The notes beneath the pieces are model-generated. The model ran no database searches. It had not been told where the DNA came from and saw only the letters and a list, made by a program, of their open reading frames with translations. This document shows positions 34,373 to 43,085 of a DNA stretch of 64,000 nucleotides, piece by piece. This stretch comes from SYFY01 sp041752315 (GTDB taxonomy: Bacteria > Pseudomonadota > Gammaproteobacteria > Pseudomonadales > Azotimanducaceae), in the NCBI GenBank assembly GCA_041752315.1, contig JBGSHJ010000075.1:62001-126000 (forward strand). Reading direction: 5' to 3'. The translations under genes were made by a program, and so were the position numbers. The stretch's first letter is position 1; every line of letters begins with the position of its first letter.

Positions 34373-35539
34373 TCAGGCAGACAGCCGTTGTTCCACGGCC
34401 GCGGCAAAAAACGAAGCGCCAAAAACCAGTGCGTCGTCGTTGAAGTCGTAGCCGGGATTGTGAATCGGAGTCTGGTGAGTAACGTCGCCATTCCCCAGCA
34501 ACAGATAACAACCCGGCACCCGTTCGAGCATGAAGGAGAAGTCCTCCGAGCCCAGTCCGGGTGGGAGCTGGCGTCGTACGTTGTCAGCGCCCACCAGCGA
34601 TTCACAGACATTACCGGCAAACGACGCGGCCTGGGCATCATTGACGACGGGATGAAAGACGGTTCGAAAACTCATGCTGACGCTTGCCTCATGGGCCTGG
34701 GCCAAACCGTTGGCAAGGCTGCGGATCCGTCGTTCGATCAGTTCCATGACCTTGAGCGAAAAGGTGCGGATGGTTCCTGCAACATGCGCCTTGCCAGGTA
34801 TGACGTTGTAGGCATCTCCGGCGTGCACCTGGGTAATGGACACCACCGCAGGATCCGCTGGCTGGACATTGCGCGACACCACGGTCTGTATGGCATTGAT
34901 GAGCTGTGCCGCGATGATGACCGGGTCGACCGCATGTTCGGGGTGGGCACCATGCCCGCCAGTGCCGTTGATGTGGATATCGAAAAACGCACCTGCGCCC
35001 GTGCACACTCCGGCGGATGCACCGAAGGTACCGAGCTTCATGCCCGGTGCGTTGTGCATGGCAAACAGAAGATCGCAGGGGAACTGTTCGAAGAGCCCGT
35101 CCTCGATCATGGCCTTCGCACCACCGATGCCTTCTTCAGCCGGCTGAAAGATGAAATTCACCTGACCACGAAACCGACGGGTTCTGGCGAGGTAACGCGC
35201 CGCCCCGAGCAGCATGGTGGTATGGCCATCGTGTCCGCAGGCATGCATGAGACCATGATGGGTCGAGCAGTGGGCAAAGTGATTTTCTTCGAGAATCGGC
35301 AGCGCATCCATGTCGGCGCGCAAACCGATGGACCCGGTTTCATTGCCCACCTTCAATACACCGACAACGCCTGTCTTGCCAATGCCCCTGAACACCTGGA
35401 TGCCAAACGATTCGAGCTGCCGCGCCACAAATTCGGCCGTGCGATGTTCATCAAAACCGAGTTCCGGGTGCGCATGCAGATCGTGGCGCCAACGGGTCAT
35501 TTCATCTCGCATCGCGACGATTTCATCGATCAAGGGCAT
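34373..35539 (-). CDS. M20 family amidohydrolase (hippurate hydrolase-like)
   Basis: A 388-residue metal-dependent amidohydrolase of the M20D group. Metal-binding blocks are MHACGHDGHTTMLLGAA (H, D) and FQPAEEGIGGAKAMIEDGLF (catalytic Glu), then GGHGAHPEHAVDPV in the lid domain and the C-terminal GLGSEDFSFMLERVPG with a metal His or Glu. Relatives remove acyl groups from amino acids (hippurate, N-acyl-aminoacids, indole-acetyl-amino acids). No signal peptide is visible, so it is cytoplasmic. It is convergent with the GNAT gene and divergent from the second flavin monooxygenase. Confidence 0.92.
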   Translation of the reverse strand: MPLIDEIVAMRDEMTRWRHDLHAHPELGFDEHRTAEFVARQLESFGIQVFRGIGKTGVVGVLKVGNETGSIGLRADMDALPILEENHFAHCSTHHGLMHACGHDGHTTMLLGAARYLARTRRFRGQVNFIFQPAEEGIGGAKAMIEDGLFEQFPCDLLFAMHNAPGMKLGTFGASAGVCTGAGAFFDIHINGTGGHGAHPEHAVDPVIIAAQLINAIQTVVSRNVQPADPAVVSITQVHAGDAYNVIPGKAHVAGTIRTFSLKVMELIERRIRSLANGLAQAHEASVSMSFRTVFHPVVNDAQAASFAGNVCESLVGADNVRRQLPPGLGSEDFSFMLERVPGCYLLLGNGDVTHQTPIHNPGYDFNDDALVFGASFFAAAVEQRLSA

Positions 35540-35693
35540 GGTGGTGCGTCCAGACGGCAGGTGGCCAGAAGGGGTGGCGGGAGATTAGCTCATCGACCCG
35601 ACCGGCAACAGGTGGATCAACCACTGGTTTGCCCTTCGCATCCTGTTCACTTAGTGTGGAACCCATCATCCGGGGACAGCGTTCGAGCACTCA

Positions 35694-37322
35694 GTGACAC
35701 CATCCGACACACGCCGGCCTGAGACTTCTGACCCACTCGATGTGCTGATCATCGGCGCAGGGTTCAATGGCATCTATCAGCTGCACAGACTCCGTCAGCT
35801 GGGATTTTCGGTCAGGATCCTTGAAGCTGGTGCGGATCTCGGTGGTATCTGGCACTGGAACTGTTATCCCGGTGCCCGTGTGGACTCACATGTTCCCAAC
35901 TATGAATTTTCGATGGAGGAACTCTGGCGGGACTGGTACTGGACCGAGCGATTTCCTGCCTGGAGCGAGTTGCGCCGTTACTTCAAGTACGTTGATGACA
36001 AGCTGGATCTGAAACGGGATATCCGGTTCAACACGCGGGTAACCGCGGCCGCCTTTGATGCCGGGCAGAAACTGTGGCAGGTGCGCAGTGAGGATGGCCA
36101 TCAGGCGACTGCACGCTTTCTCATTCCCTGTCTGGGATTTGCCGCCAGGGTGTACATTCCCGAAATACCTGGCCTTGACCGTTTTGCGGGGCCTTGTGTC
36201 CACACGGCTCACTGGCCGCAGCAGGGGCTTGAAATGCAGGGCCGGCGGGTCGGCGTGATCGGCACCGGCGCGAGCGGTGTGCAGGTCATCCAGGAAGCCG
36301 CCAAGGTGGCCGCGCATCTGACCGTGTTCCAGCGAACCCCTATGCTGGCGCTGCCCATGCAGCAGAAACGCTATGACAAGGCGGCGATGGACGGCATGAA
36401 GCGGGAATACCCTGCCATGCTGCAGCGGCGGGCCATTTCCGCCACCAGTTACCACGACATTGTCGCCGATCGAAGATCGGCGCTTGAAGCAAGTCCGGAT
36501 GAGCGCAACTCGGTTTTTGGAGCGGCCTGGGAACGGGGTGGCTTTCATTTCTGGGCAGGAACGTTCCACGATGTCCTGAGTAACAAGGATGCCAACCGCC
36601 TCGCCTATGACTACTGGCGCGACAGGACTCGGGCTCGCCTGCGTGATGTCGGCCTGTTCGAAACCCTCGCCCCAACCGAACCGCCCCACCCGTTTGGTGC
36701 CAAGCGACCCTCGCTGGAGCAGGGTTACTACGAGGTGTTCAACCAGGACAACGTCACGCTGGTCGATATCCGCAACAACCCCATCCACCGGGTCACTGCG
36801 GGTGGGGTACAGACCACGACATCCTTTCACGACCTGGATGTGCTCGTGCTGGCCACGGGCTTTGACGCCAGCACCGGCGGTTTCAAGGCCATCGATCTGC
36901 GTGGACCAGACGGCAACACGTTGAACGAACTGTGGTCGGACGGTGTCCGGACACATCTGGGGATGGCAATGCCAGGCTTTCCCAATCTCCTCATGTTGTA
37001 TGGTCCACAAAGCCCCACCGCGTTCTGCAACGGGCCGACTTGCGCCGAACTGCAAGGTGACTGGGTTGTTGAGTGTCTGCGCTATCTCAACGAACGGGGC
37101 CACCGGATGATCGAAGCGACTCCCGAGGCCACCGAAACCTGGACCCGTCAGATGGCGGAAGAGTTCCGGGGCTCGTTGTTCAACGCCGCGGATTCCTGGT
37201 ACGTCGGGGCCAATATTCCAGGCAAACCGCGGGAACTGCTCTACTACGCCAATACCCAGAAATATCTCGCACTCTGCGCAGAGAGTGCAGCCAACGGCTA
37301 TGCAGGCTTTGTGCTGTCCTGA
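35694..37322 (+). CDS. Flavin-containing Baeyer-Villiger-type monooxygenase
   Basis: A 542-residue class B flavin monooxygenase without the N-terminal extension of the first copy. FAD motif IIGAGFNG is near residue 20, then GGIWHWNCYPGARVD, the Baeyer-Villiger fingerprint FAGPCVHTAHWPQQ, and the NADPH motif VIGTGASGVQVIQE. The C-terminal block LGMAMPGFPNLLMLYGPQSP is close to cyclohexanone monooxygenase-type enzymes. The product class is ester or lactone from a ketone. It starts at GTG 35694 and is followed 44 bases later by yaeQ on the same strand. Confidence 0.9.
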   Translation: MTPSDTRRPETSDPLDVLIIGAGFNGIYQLHRLRQLGFSVRILEAGADLGGIWHWNCYPGARVDSHVPNYEFSMEELWRDWYWTERFPAWSELRRYFKYVDDKLDLKRDIRFNTRVTAAAFDAGQKLWQVRSEDGHQATARFLIPCLGFAARVYIPEIPGLDRFAGPCVHTAHWPQQGLEMQGRRVGVIGTGASGVQVIQEAAKVAAHLTVFQRTPMLALPMQQKRYDKAAMDGMKREYPAMLQRRAISATSYHDIVADRRSALEASPDERNSVFGAAWERGGFHFWAGTFHDVLSNKDANRLAYDYWRDRTRARLRDVGLFETLAPTEPPHPFGAKRPSLEQGYYEVFNQDNVTLVDIRNNPIHRVTAGGVQTTTSFHDLDVLVLATGFDASTGGFKAIDLRGPDGNTLNELWSDGVRTHLGMAMPGFPNLLMLYGPQSPTAFCNGPTCAELQGDWVVECLRYLNERGHRMIEATPEATETWTRQMAEEFRGSLFNAADSWYVGANIPGKPRELLYYANTQKYLALCAESAANGYAGFVLS

Positions 37323-37366
37323 GTTACCCTCTGCAGCCGCTTTACACAACATCAGGGGATTGCCGC

Positions 37367-37906
37367 TTGGCATTGAGACCGACCATCCACCGGGCATCGC
37401 TCGACATCAGTGATCTGGATCGTGGGTACTACGCGACACACCCGCTGGTATTGGCGCGGCACCCTTCCGAAACCGACGAACGAATGATGGTACGTGTGCT
37501 GGCCTTTGCGATGTTTGCGGACGAGTCACTCAGCTTCGGCGGTGGAATCTCGGAGAGCGACGAACCAGACCTGTGGGCCAAGGATCTCACCGGTCACATC
37601 CGGTTATGGGTCGAAGTCGGTCAGCCAGACCCGCGCGTGGTTCGCAAGGCGAGCCATCGCGCTGAGCAGGTTGTGGTCATGGCTTACGGCCGAGGTGTTG
37701 ATCCCTGGTGGAACAAGACGAGACCAGAACTCAATGGCCTTGGCAATGTACATGTCGTGCTGTTATCGGCCACCGACTCCTCAGGTGTAGCCGCTCTGGC
37801 ATCGCGCAATATGACCTTGCACGTGTTGATTCAGGAAGGGGTGGTGAGTATCACCGATGCAATCACCAGCGTGGACGTAACTCCCACCACTCTGTTTGGT
37901 CAGTGA
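37367..37906 (+). CDS. yaeQ: YaeQ family protein
   Basis: A 179-residue YaeQ protein: the start LALRPTIHRASLDISDLDRGYY, then RHPSETDERMMVRVLAFAMFA, AKDLTGHIRLWVEVGQPDPR and TLHVLIQEGVVSI are conserved family blocks. The start is a TTG at 37367 after GGGGATTG; the position equals the Met-Ala-Leu start of E. coli YaeQ. YaeQ has a PD-(D/E)XK nuclease-like fold and has been called an RfaH-like suppressor by genetic evidence, but the cellular function is unresolved. Confidence 0.92.
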   Translation: MALRPTIHRASLDISDLDRGYYATHPLVLARHPSETDERMMVRVLAFAMFADESLSFGGGISESDEPDLWAKDLTGHIRLWVEVGQPDPRVVRKASHRAEQVVVMAYGRGVDPWWNKTRPELNGLGNVHVVLLSATDSSGVAALASRNMTLHVLIQEGVVSITDAITSVDVTPTTLFGQ

Positions 37907-37935
37907 AGTGCTCAACCTCCTGCAATTCCGAACGG

Positions 37936-38262
37936 TCAGTTGACGACCTGCAGTGATCCAGGCCGAAGGGCTTGTGAGGCTGTCGTCGACAAGGTCCTGC
38001 CTGGTTTGGTCCGGGTATTCCACATCGAGTACACCACACCACCCACAATCAGGCGAAGCGTAACGGAGTGCGAAATCACGGGAGGTGTCTTGCCGATGGG
38101 GCCAACCAGAAAGATCTTCGCGCCGACAAATATCAACACCAGCGCCAACGCATACTTCAGGTTCTAAAAGTGGCGCATCATCTCGGCGAGTGAAAAATAC
38201 CTCGCCAGCAATCCCGGAGTCGCAAAGGTGTTGCTCGTGTAAACGATGACTGCGTCGGTGGA
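37936..38262 (-). pseudogene. Remnant of a TerC/Alx-family membrane protein gene
   Basis: Reading the minus strand from 38262 gives STDAVIVYTSNTFATPG, then LARYFSLAEMMRHF, a TAG (38164-38166), then LKYALALVLIFVGAKIFLVG, all in one frame; this is the C-terminal half of a TerC-type protein, where IVYTSN and FxxLKYxLAxxLxFxGxK are signature blocks. The N-terminal half is missing: a stop (TGA at 38263-38265) precedes the block and no further similarity is seen upstream. TerC proteins are linked to manganese export and tellurite resistance. This copy cannot be functional. Confidence 0.75.
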
Positions 38263-38504
38263 TCAGACTCGTGCACCCGGAACGCACTGCCTCGCAAACC
38301 ATCAGTCGCCGGCAGGGGTCTGTTCAGGAATCAGAGATTGCCGTTCCGGGAAATATCGGGTCCGTGGTCGGCGATCATCCACATCCTGACGCTCGTATTG
38401 CCGCGGAATGGCGAAGCAAGAAAAAACCAGGGCGATGAATGATTTCCACATGATTTTTCTCTCTGGCGACGACTACCGGATGGTGTCGGCTCGGACACAT
38501 CCAA

Positions 38505-38540
38505 AAAAGACGAAGCCTCCCGATGAAAGGTTCGTCTTTT
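38505..38540. terminator. Hairpin with A/T-rich flanks, possible bidirectional terminator
   Basis: AAAAGACGAA (38505-38514) pairs with TTCGTCTTTT (38531-38540), with an inner CCT/AGG pairing. The arms end in T-runs on either strand, as in bidirectional intrinsic terminators. It could end transcription of the lost terC gene or isolate the NIPSNAP gene. Confidence 0.5.
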
Positions 38541-38574
38541 GCGAAGAATGTGCAGATGCGAAGAATGTGCAGAC
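38541..38574 (+). repeat. 17-nt tandem duplication
   Basis: GCGAAGAATGTGCAGAT (38541-38557) is followed directly by GCGAAGAATGTGCAGAC (38558-38574), 16 of 17 bases identical. It abuts the hairpin and may be a slippage product in decayed sequence. Confidence 0.75.
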
Positions 38575-38711
38575 ATTGATCCGTGCTGCGGCCACCAGTT
38601 TGAGGCCGGACGCGAAAACCGGGCAACACACATGAATCGGCGATATCGTGCAGAGCAGGTCCGGACATGTGCCGGATCGTTCACATCACAAAACGGGGGA
38701 GAGCGAAAACA

Positions 38712-39035
38712 ATGGCATTTTATGAACTGCGTCAGTACAGGGTCCTGCCCGGCAAGATGGCCGAGTTCATCCGCATGATGGAAGACGAGATCATTCCCTT
38801 GCAGGTCGCCAAGGGAATGGTGATCACCGGTTCCTATCAGGGAGAAACCGATGAGTCTGTCTATGTATGGATGCGTCGCTTCGCCAGTGAAGAACAACGA
38901 GCGGCACAGTATGCAGCGGTTTATGAGTCGGACTTCTGGACAAAGTCCCTTGCGCCACGCCTTCCGGCACTGCTCGATGTGAAGGGCATTGTGGTCACCA
39001 GGCTCGTGCCCACCCCGATCTCGGTGGCCCAATAA
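38712..39035 (+). CDS. NIPSNAP family protein
   Basis: A 107-residue dimeric ferredoxin-like-fold protein: MAFYELRQYRVLPGKMAEFIRMM at the start and YVWMRRFASEEQR in the middle are the NIPSNAP signature blocks. ATG 38712 is chosen because the family starts here and GGGGGAG lies upstream; the frame opens 15 codons earlier. The molecular function of bacterial NIPSNAP proteins is unknown. They are often found among genes for hydrophobic-compound breakdown, which fits this segment. Confidence 0.85.
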   Translation: MAFYELRQYRVLPGKMAEFIRMMEDEIIPLQVAKGMVITGSYQGETDESVYVWMRRFASEEQRAAQYAAVYESDFWTKSLAPRLPALLDVKGIVVTRLVPTPISVAQ

Positions 39036-39224
39036 CGCGGCTCACGAACCGGGAGATTCATTTGGGCGCAGGGTGTGTCGCCAGAAACAGGCCTTTCGGA
39101 AACAGGCGGATCGGGTCGAAACACTCCAGCTTCGCGAGGAACGGGTTGAGGCCAGCCGCTGGCTGAAGGTGGGGGCACGTGCCGCAGGAGATCACTCGCG
39201 CAGCACTCCCTCACTGCAAGCGGA

Positions 39225-40277
39225 CTAACGACTCGCCGTCCTGTTCTGCTGCACCATCATCGTCGTCATCTGACGGGCCATACGCAGGAAGTCATGCGGG
39301 TATGGCAGATGCGGCTCGCTGACAGCGTCTATTCGTTCCATGACATCCGCCGGCACTGTCACCTCGAGGGCAGCCAGGTTGTCGTTCAGCTGGACGACAC
39401 TCTTGGGCCCGATGATCGGTGCAACAACACCAGGTCGGGCCAGGTTCCAGGCCAGCGATAGCGCGATTGGCGATACACCCAGCTTGCCAGCCTCTTCAAG
39501 CACAACAGCGACCACGGCATGATTGCGTTCGCTCAGTGAACGTGTGCGCCAGATCTTTTGAAACGGCCCCGGTGCAGCAAACCGGGAACCTTCCTGTGGC
39601 TCCTGGCCGGGCTTGTACTTGCCGGTCAACATACCGCCGGCCAGCGGACTCCAGGGAATGATGCCGAGGCCGAACTTTCGACACGCAGGCAGGATTTCAA
39701 CTTCGATATCGCGCGTCAGGATACTGTACTGGGGCTGCAGGCTGACCAGCGGCTCCCATCCTTTTGAACTTATGATCCCGCACGCCTCAACGATCTGCGA
39801 GGCAGTCCAGTTCGATACACCCAGATAACGCACCTTGCCCTGTCGGGCCAGGTCATTGAGGGTACTGAGCGTTTCTTCGAGGGGCGTTGTCTCATCATAA
39901 CGATGCATCTGATACAGATCGATGTAATCCGTCTCCAGACGGCGCAGACTGTCGTCACAGGCTTTCAAGACATGTTTGCGACTGGAACCTGAGTCGAACG
40001 GCCCGGGACCCAGTGGCGATGCCGCCTTGGTGGCGATGACCACAGCATCCCGCCGCCCCTTCAGAGCCTTGCCAAGAATGGATTCCGACCGGGTGGCTGA
40101 ATACACGTTTGCGGTATCAATGAAGTTATGCCCGGCATCCAGGTATGCATGAATGACCGCAATCGAAACTGCTTCATCACAGCCAAACGAATCATTGCCA
40201 AAGTTCATCGCGCCCAGACACAGTGGTGAAACACGAAGACCGGAACGCCCCAGATTCCTCAATCCCATTGCAGTCAT
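39225..40277 (-). CDS. Aldo/keto reductase
   Basis: A 350-residue (alpha/beta)8 NADPH-dependent oxidoreductase. The tetrad is visible: Asp and Tyr in FIDTANVYS, Lys in VVIATKAA and His in YQMHRYDE. IIGPKSVVQLNDNLAAL near the C-terminus is the usual nucleotide-binding block, close to the YajO/Tas-like group. ATG 40277 is selected because AGGAAG lies seven bases upstream, although a GTG occurs two codons earlier. It probably reduces an aldehyde or ketone. Confidence 0.92.
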   Translation of the reverse strand: MTAMGLRNLGRSGLRVSPLCLGAMNFGNDSFGCDEAVSIAVIHAYLDAGHNFIDTANVYSATRSESILGKALKGRRDAVVIATKAASPLGPGPFDSGSSRKHVLKACDDSLRRLETDYIDLYQMHRYDETTPLEETLSTLNDLARQGKVRYLGVSNWTASQIVEACGIISSKGWEPLVSLQPQYSILTRDIEVEILPACRKFGLGIIPWSPLAGGMLTGKYKPGQEPQEGSRFAAPGPFQKIWRTRSLSERNHAVVAVVLEEAGKLGVSPIALSLAWNLARPGVVAPIIGPKSVVQLNDNLAALEVTVPADVMERIDAVSEPHLPYPHDFLRMARQMTTMMVQQNRTASR

Positions 40278-40341
40278 TTGCACACTTCCTTCAAAAGTTA
40301 CGAATTTGCGTTGATGGACCGATCATACGTGAACCTGCCAG

Positions 40342-40977
40342 TCAGCGGGACTTGTGCATGAGGAGTACATTCTTTCCCGCGCTTTCCTGTTCCCAGCCAA
40401 ATCGACGCGCGATGATCTGCAGCGTCGCTTCGCGATAGAACACCACGTGCGTAGGATCACGACGATAGTGCCAGTTGGCAAAGGCGGCATCATCGGTCTG
40501 CAGCGTTGTCATCACAGCAAGCCACGCCCCTGGTTTGAGCATGGCATCCAGCTGTCGAAAGGTTTCTGCCGGGCGATGGAAGTGCTCCACCACTTCGGTA
40601 CACGTAATGAAATCAAACTGTTCATGGAGTACCTGTCGGTCGGGATGGAAAAACGGATCGAACAGTGCGACAGAATGTCCTGCTTCTTCAAGCATTGCCG
40701 CCAGCACCGGACCTGGGCCACATCCAAAGTCCAGCCCCCGACTGCCGGGTGACAAGCGGGCCAACAGGGGTTGCACAACACGATCGAGAAACTTCCGATA
40801 GCCGATGTCATCCGGAAAATTCCGATGCAGCCGATAGTGTTCCAGTTCAAGGTCGGGCGGCGGCAATTGTGATGGATCCAGAAACGTGGCCAGACACTCG
40901 GGGCAACGCCAGTAGTCCCGCCGCTTGACGGCGATGAAAAACGAACAGATGGCCTCTTCACAGACAACACACTGCAT
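40342..40977 (-). CDS. Class I SAM-dependent methyltransferase with zinc-ribbon start
   Basis: A 211-residue protein. The first 35 residues hold two Cys-x-x-Cys pairs (CVVC and CPEC), suggesting a zinc ribbon, followed by a Rossmann methyltransferase: LDFGCGPGPVLAAML (motif I), ALFDPFF, then FDFITCTEVVEHFHRP (motif IV region) and LKPGAWLAVMT. This layout is seen in methyltransferases annotated as type 12 or small-molecule or sugar methyltransferases. The substrate is unknown. It is divergent from the enoyl-CoA hydratase gene. Confidence 0.87.
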   Translation of the reverse strand: MQCVVCEEAICSFFIAVKRRDYWRCPECLATFLDPSQLPPPDLELEHYRLHRNFPDDIGYRKFLDRVVQPLLARLSPGSRGLDFGCGPGPVLAAMLEEAGHSVALFDPFFHPDRQVLHEQFDFITCTEVVEHFHRPAETFRQLDAMLKPGAWLAVMTTLQTDDAAFANWHYRRDPTHVVFYREATLQIIARRFGWEQESAGKNVLLMHKSR

Positions 40978-41155
40978 CACACAGCGCCCTCGATACTACT
41001 GTTGCACACAAGATTCAGCTGGCGCATTGGAGCTCAAGTTCATTGGCCAAAAATCCGGAGGGGTGGTTTTCATCCGCCAACCTCAGCAGGTCTCTCTAAG
41101 CGGATCGACACGCATGATACAGTTCGCTGGACAAACAACGGGGTACGGGACAACG

Positions 41156-41950
41156 ATGACTGACGTAACGACATTCGAGGTATGCGGCCATGTCGCCACG
41201 ATCACGCTGAATCGTCCTGCTGCCATGAATGCGCTCAACCCGGATCTGCGCTGGTCGCTGTCGCAGCACTTCGACGAAGTGGAACACAACGACGACATCT
41301 GGATCGCCATCGTTACTGGTGCCGGCACCAAGGCCTTCTGTGCTGGGGCGGATCTGAAACATCGAGCTATCGAGCGGGATGCGACGAGTGACCAGAAGGC
41401 ACACTGGCAGCGACTGCTGGATGCAACCACACCACTGAACGAACGGTGGTATTTCCCGAAGCCGGTAATCGCCAGGGTCAATGGATTTGCTCTGGGCGGT
41501 GGACTGGAACTGGCACTGGCTTGCGACATCATCGTTGCTGCAGATCATGCCGAACTTGGGTTGCCCGAACCACGACGAGGCCTGCTCGCCGCAGGCGTCG
41601 GCGTGCACCGATTGCCCAGACAGATTGGTCTCAAGGTGGCCATGGGCTACCTGCTGACCGGGCGGCACATGAGCGCCGCCAGGGCTTACGAACTCGGCCT
41701 GGTGAATCAGGTTGTTGTCGCCGCTGAACTCGACGCCGCGGTCGACGAGTGGGTAAAGGATATCCTGCGGTGTGCACCACTGGCCGTGCGGGCCACCAAG
41801 GAAGCCGTCATGCGAGGGCTTGACAATCCACTGCACGAAGCACACTCCACACGGTACGAGTGGGAGATGCGTCGTCGCGACAGTTCCGACGCGATTGAAG
41901 GTCCGCGTGCCTTCGCCGAAAAGAGATTGCCAACCTGGCAAGGACGTTAG
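41156..41950 (+). CDS. Enoyl-CoA hydratase/isomerase family protein
   Basis: A 264-residue crotonase-fold protein. Substrate-site motifs are AFCAGADLK (oxyanion hole) and GFALGGGLELALACDIIVA, with the catalytic Glu in GGLE and the second Glu in LGLPEPRRG, so both hydratase glutamates appear to be present. ATG 41156 is preferred; an in-frame ATG at 41114 would add 14 residues. It should hydrate 2-enoyl-CoA in beta-oxidation or a related catabolic route. The end overlaps the convergent UPF0104-type gene by four bases. Confidence 0.92.
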   Translation: MTDVTTFEVCGHVATITLNRPAAMNALNPDLRWSLSQHFDEVEHNDDIWIAIVTGAGTKAFCAGADLKHRAIERDATSDQKAHWQRLLDATTPLNERWYFPKPVIARVNGFALGGGLELALACDIIVAADHAELGLPEPRRGLLAAGVGVHRLPRQIGLKVAMGYLLTGRHMSAARAYELGLVNQVVVAAELDAAVDEWVKDILRCAPLAVRATKEAVMRGLDNPLHEAHSTRYEWEMRRRDSSDAIEGPRAFAEKRLPTWQGR

Positions 41951-42927
41951 GACGGATGCCGCAATGAGCTTTCCGGCCGGTCAAATTGTTCACTCGACAG
42001 ACTCCTGACCCCAAATCGTGACAGCCAGAGCAGCCCTATCAGCGTTACCGGCAGGTACTGTGCCAGGTGAACAACAATTGCGTATGCGGCGGAGGGATCG
42101 TGTGGTATGTGCAGGAACTCAAGGGCAAGGACTGCGAAGTACTGAAACACTCCCAGACCACCAGGGCTGCTCGGTATCAATACACCGAGATTGACGATTG
42201 CCATGACAAACATCGCCGCCGAAAAATCCTGGTCGAAACCGAATGCCTGCATGCCGAAATAAAACATGCCACTTTTAACCACCCCAATCAGAACGGACAA
42301 GCACAGTACAGAAGTCAGTGTTTTCATGTCACGAACCACGAGCGCCAAGCCTTCGTTCAGGCCAATCAGGGCGGTCGAGAGATTCGGATTGGGGAGGAGC
42401 CTGGATATAACGTGAGAAACGCGGCTGTGGAATACGCCAACCAGCAGAACACTGGCCAGCGCTCCGGAAAAGAGCAATAGTCCAGCCAGGCGAACTTCGA
42501 CGGCCCAATCGGGCAACTCAAGGCTCTGTGTACCAAGTATCAGCAGAATTACAATGGCTGAACCATACAGGATGCGTTCCACGAGCACTGTCGAGAAAGT
42601 GGTCGTTCGTTTTATACCGGCGCTTTTGCCAACCACGTGGGCACGCACCACTTCACCGAGTCGTGCCGGGAAAACATTATTGACAGCGTAGCCGACGAAC
42701 ACACCACCCACCGCTTCTCGCCATCTGATGCCTGGCAGGAGGATCTTTGAGCACACCCCCCGGATCAGGAATCCAGTCAGATAGACCAACGCCAGTCCCA
42801 GAGGTGCGAGCGGATCAAGTTGTTTCAGGCACTCAAGGAATGGTTGCCATTCAACACTGGACAAGCCCAGCGCCAGGAAGAAGACACTGATCGCCCAGCC
42901 GATATAACCTGATCTGGTGTTAACCAT
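41947..42927 (-). CDS. UPF0104/YbhN-like flippase-domain membrane protein
   Basis: A 326-residue membrane protein with about eight transmembrane segments. The block VGYAVNNVFPARLGEVVRAHVV is the signature of lysylphosphatidylglycerol-synthetase-related transmembrane (UPF0104/AglD-like) proteins, and PSSPGGLGVFQYFAV is the second conserved piece. Such proteins often stand near glycosyltransferase or glycolipid genes and are thought to handle lipid-linked sugars; this is not proven. ATG 42927 gives the best N-terminus; a GTG at 42942 would add five residues. The FAD oxidoreductase gene lies upstream on the same strand. Confidence 0.85.
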   Translation of the reverse strand: MVNTRSGYIGWAISVFFLALGLSSVEWQPFLECLKQLDPLAPLGLALVYLTGFLIRGVCSKILLPGIRWREAVGGVFVGYAVNNVFPARLGEVVRAHVVGKSAGIKRTTTFSTVLVERILYGSAIVILLILGTQSLELPDWAVEVRLAGLLLFSGALASVLLVGVFHSRVSHVISRLLPNPNLSTALIGLNEGLALVVRDMKTLTSVLCLSVLIGVVKSGMFYFGMQAFGFDQDFSAAMFVMAIVNLGVLIPSSPGGLGVFQYFAVLALEFLHIPHDPSAAYAIVVHLAQYLPVTLIGLLWLSRFGVRSLSSEQFDRPESSLRHPS

Positions 42928-43085
42928 ACTGCATGAGTACACCGCATTTTCGAATAATCTGCATCACTGGCGGCACGGTAGTTCACGGCGGCAAGCAACA
43001 CCGCACGCTGTTTCAGCGTGCAGTCGCGGGGGATATTCGCCCATCACAACCCCTGCTGTCTGCCTTTGACAAGCTTTCCAACGTG

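Larger units (their letters stand above)
38263..38711. other. Non-coding stretch between terC remnant and NIPSNAP gene
   Basis: No convincing gene is present in about 450 bases. The stretch contains the hairpin at 38505-38540 and the 17-base tandem duplication at 38541-38574 listed separately, and the promoter of the NIPSNAP gene should lie in its right part. Open frames here lack family similarity. Confidence 0.5.

Noticed and set aside
35886..37397. 503-codon minus-strand open frame
   Set aside because: It is antisense to the second flavin monooxygenase, with no family features; the same kind of shadow occurs antisense to the aldehyde dehydrogenase (56873-58264).
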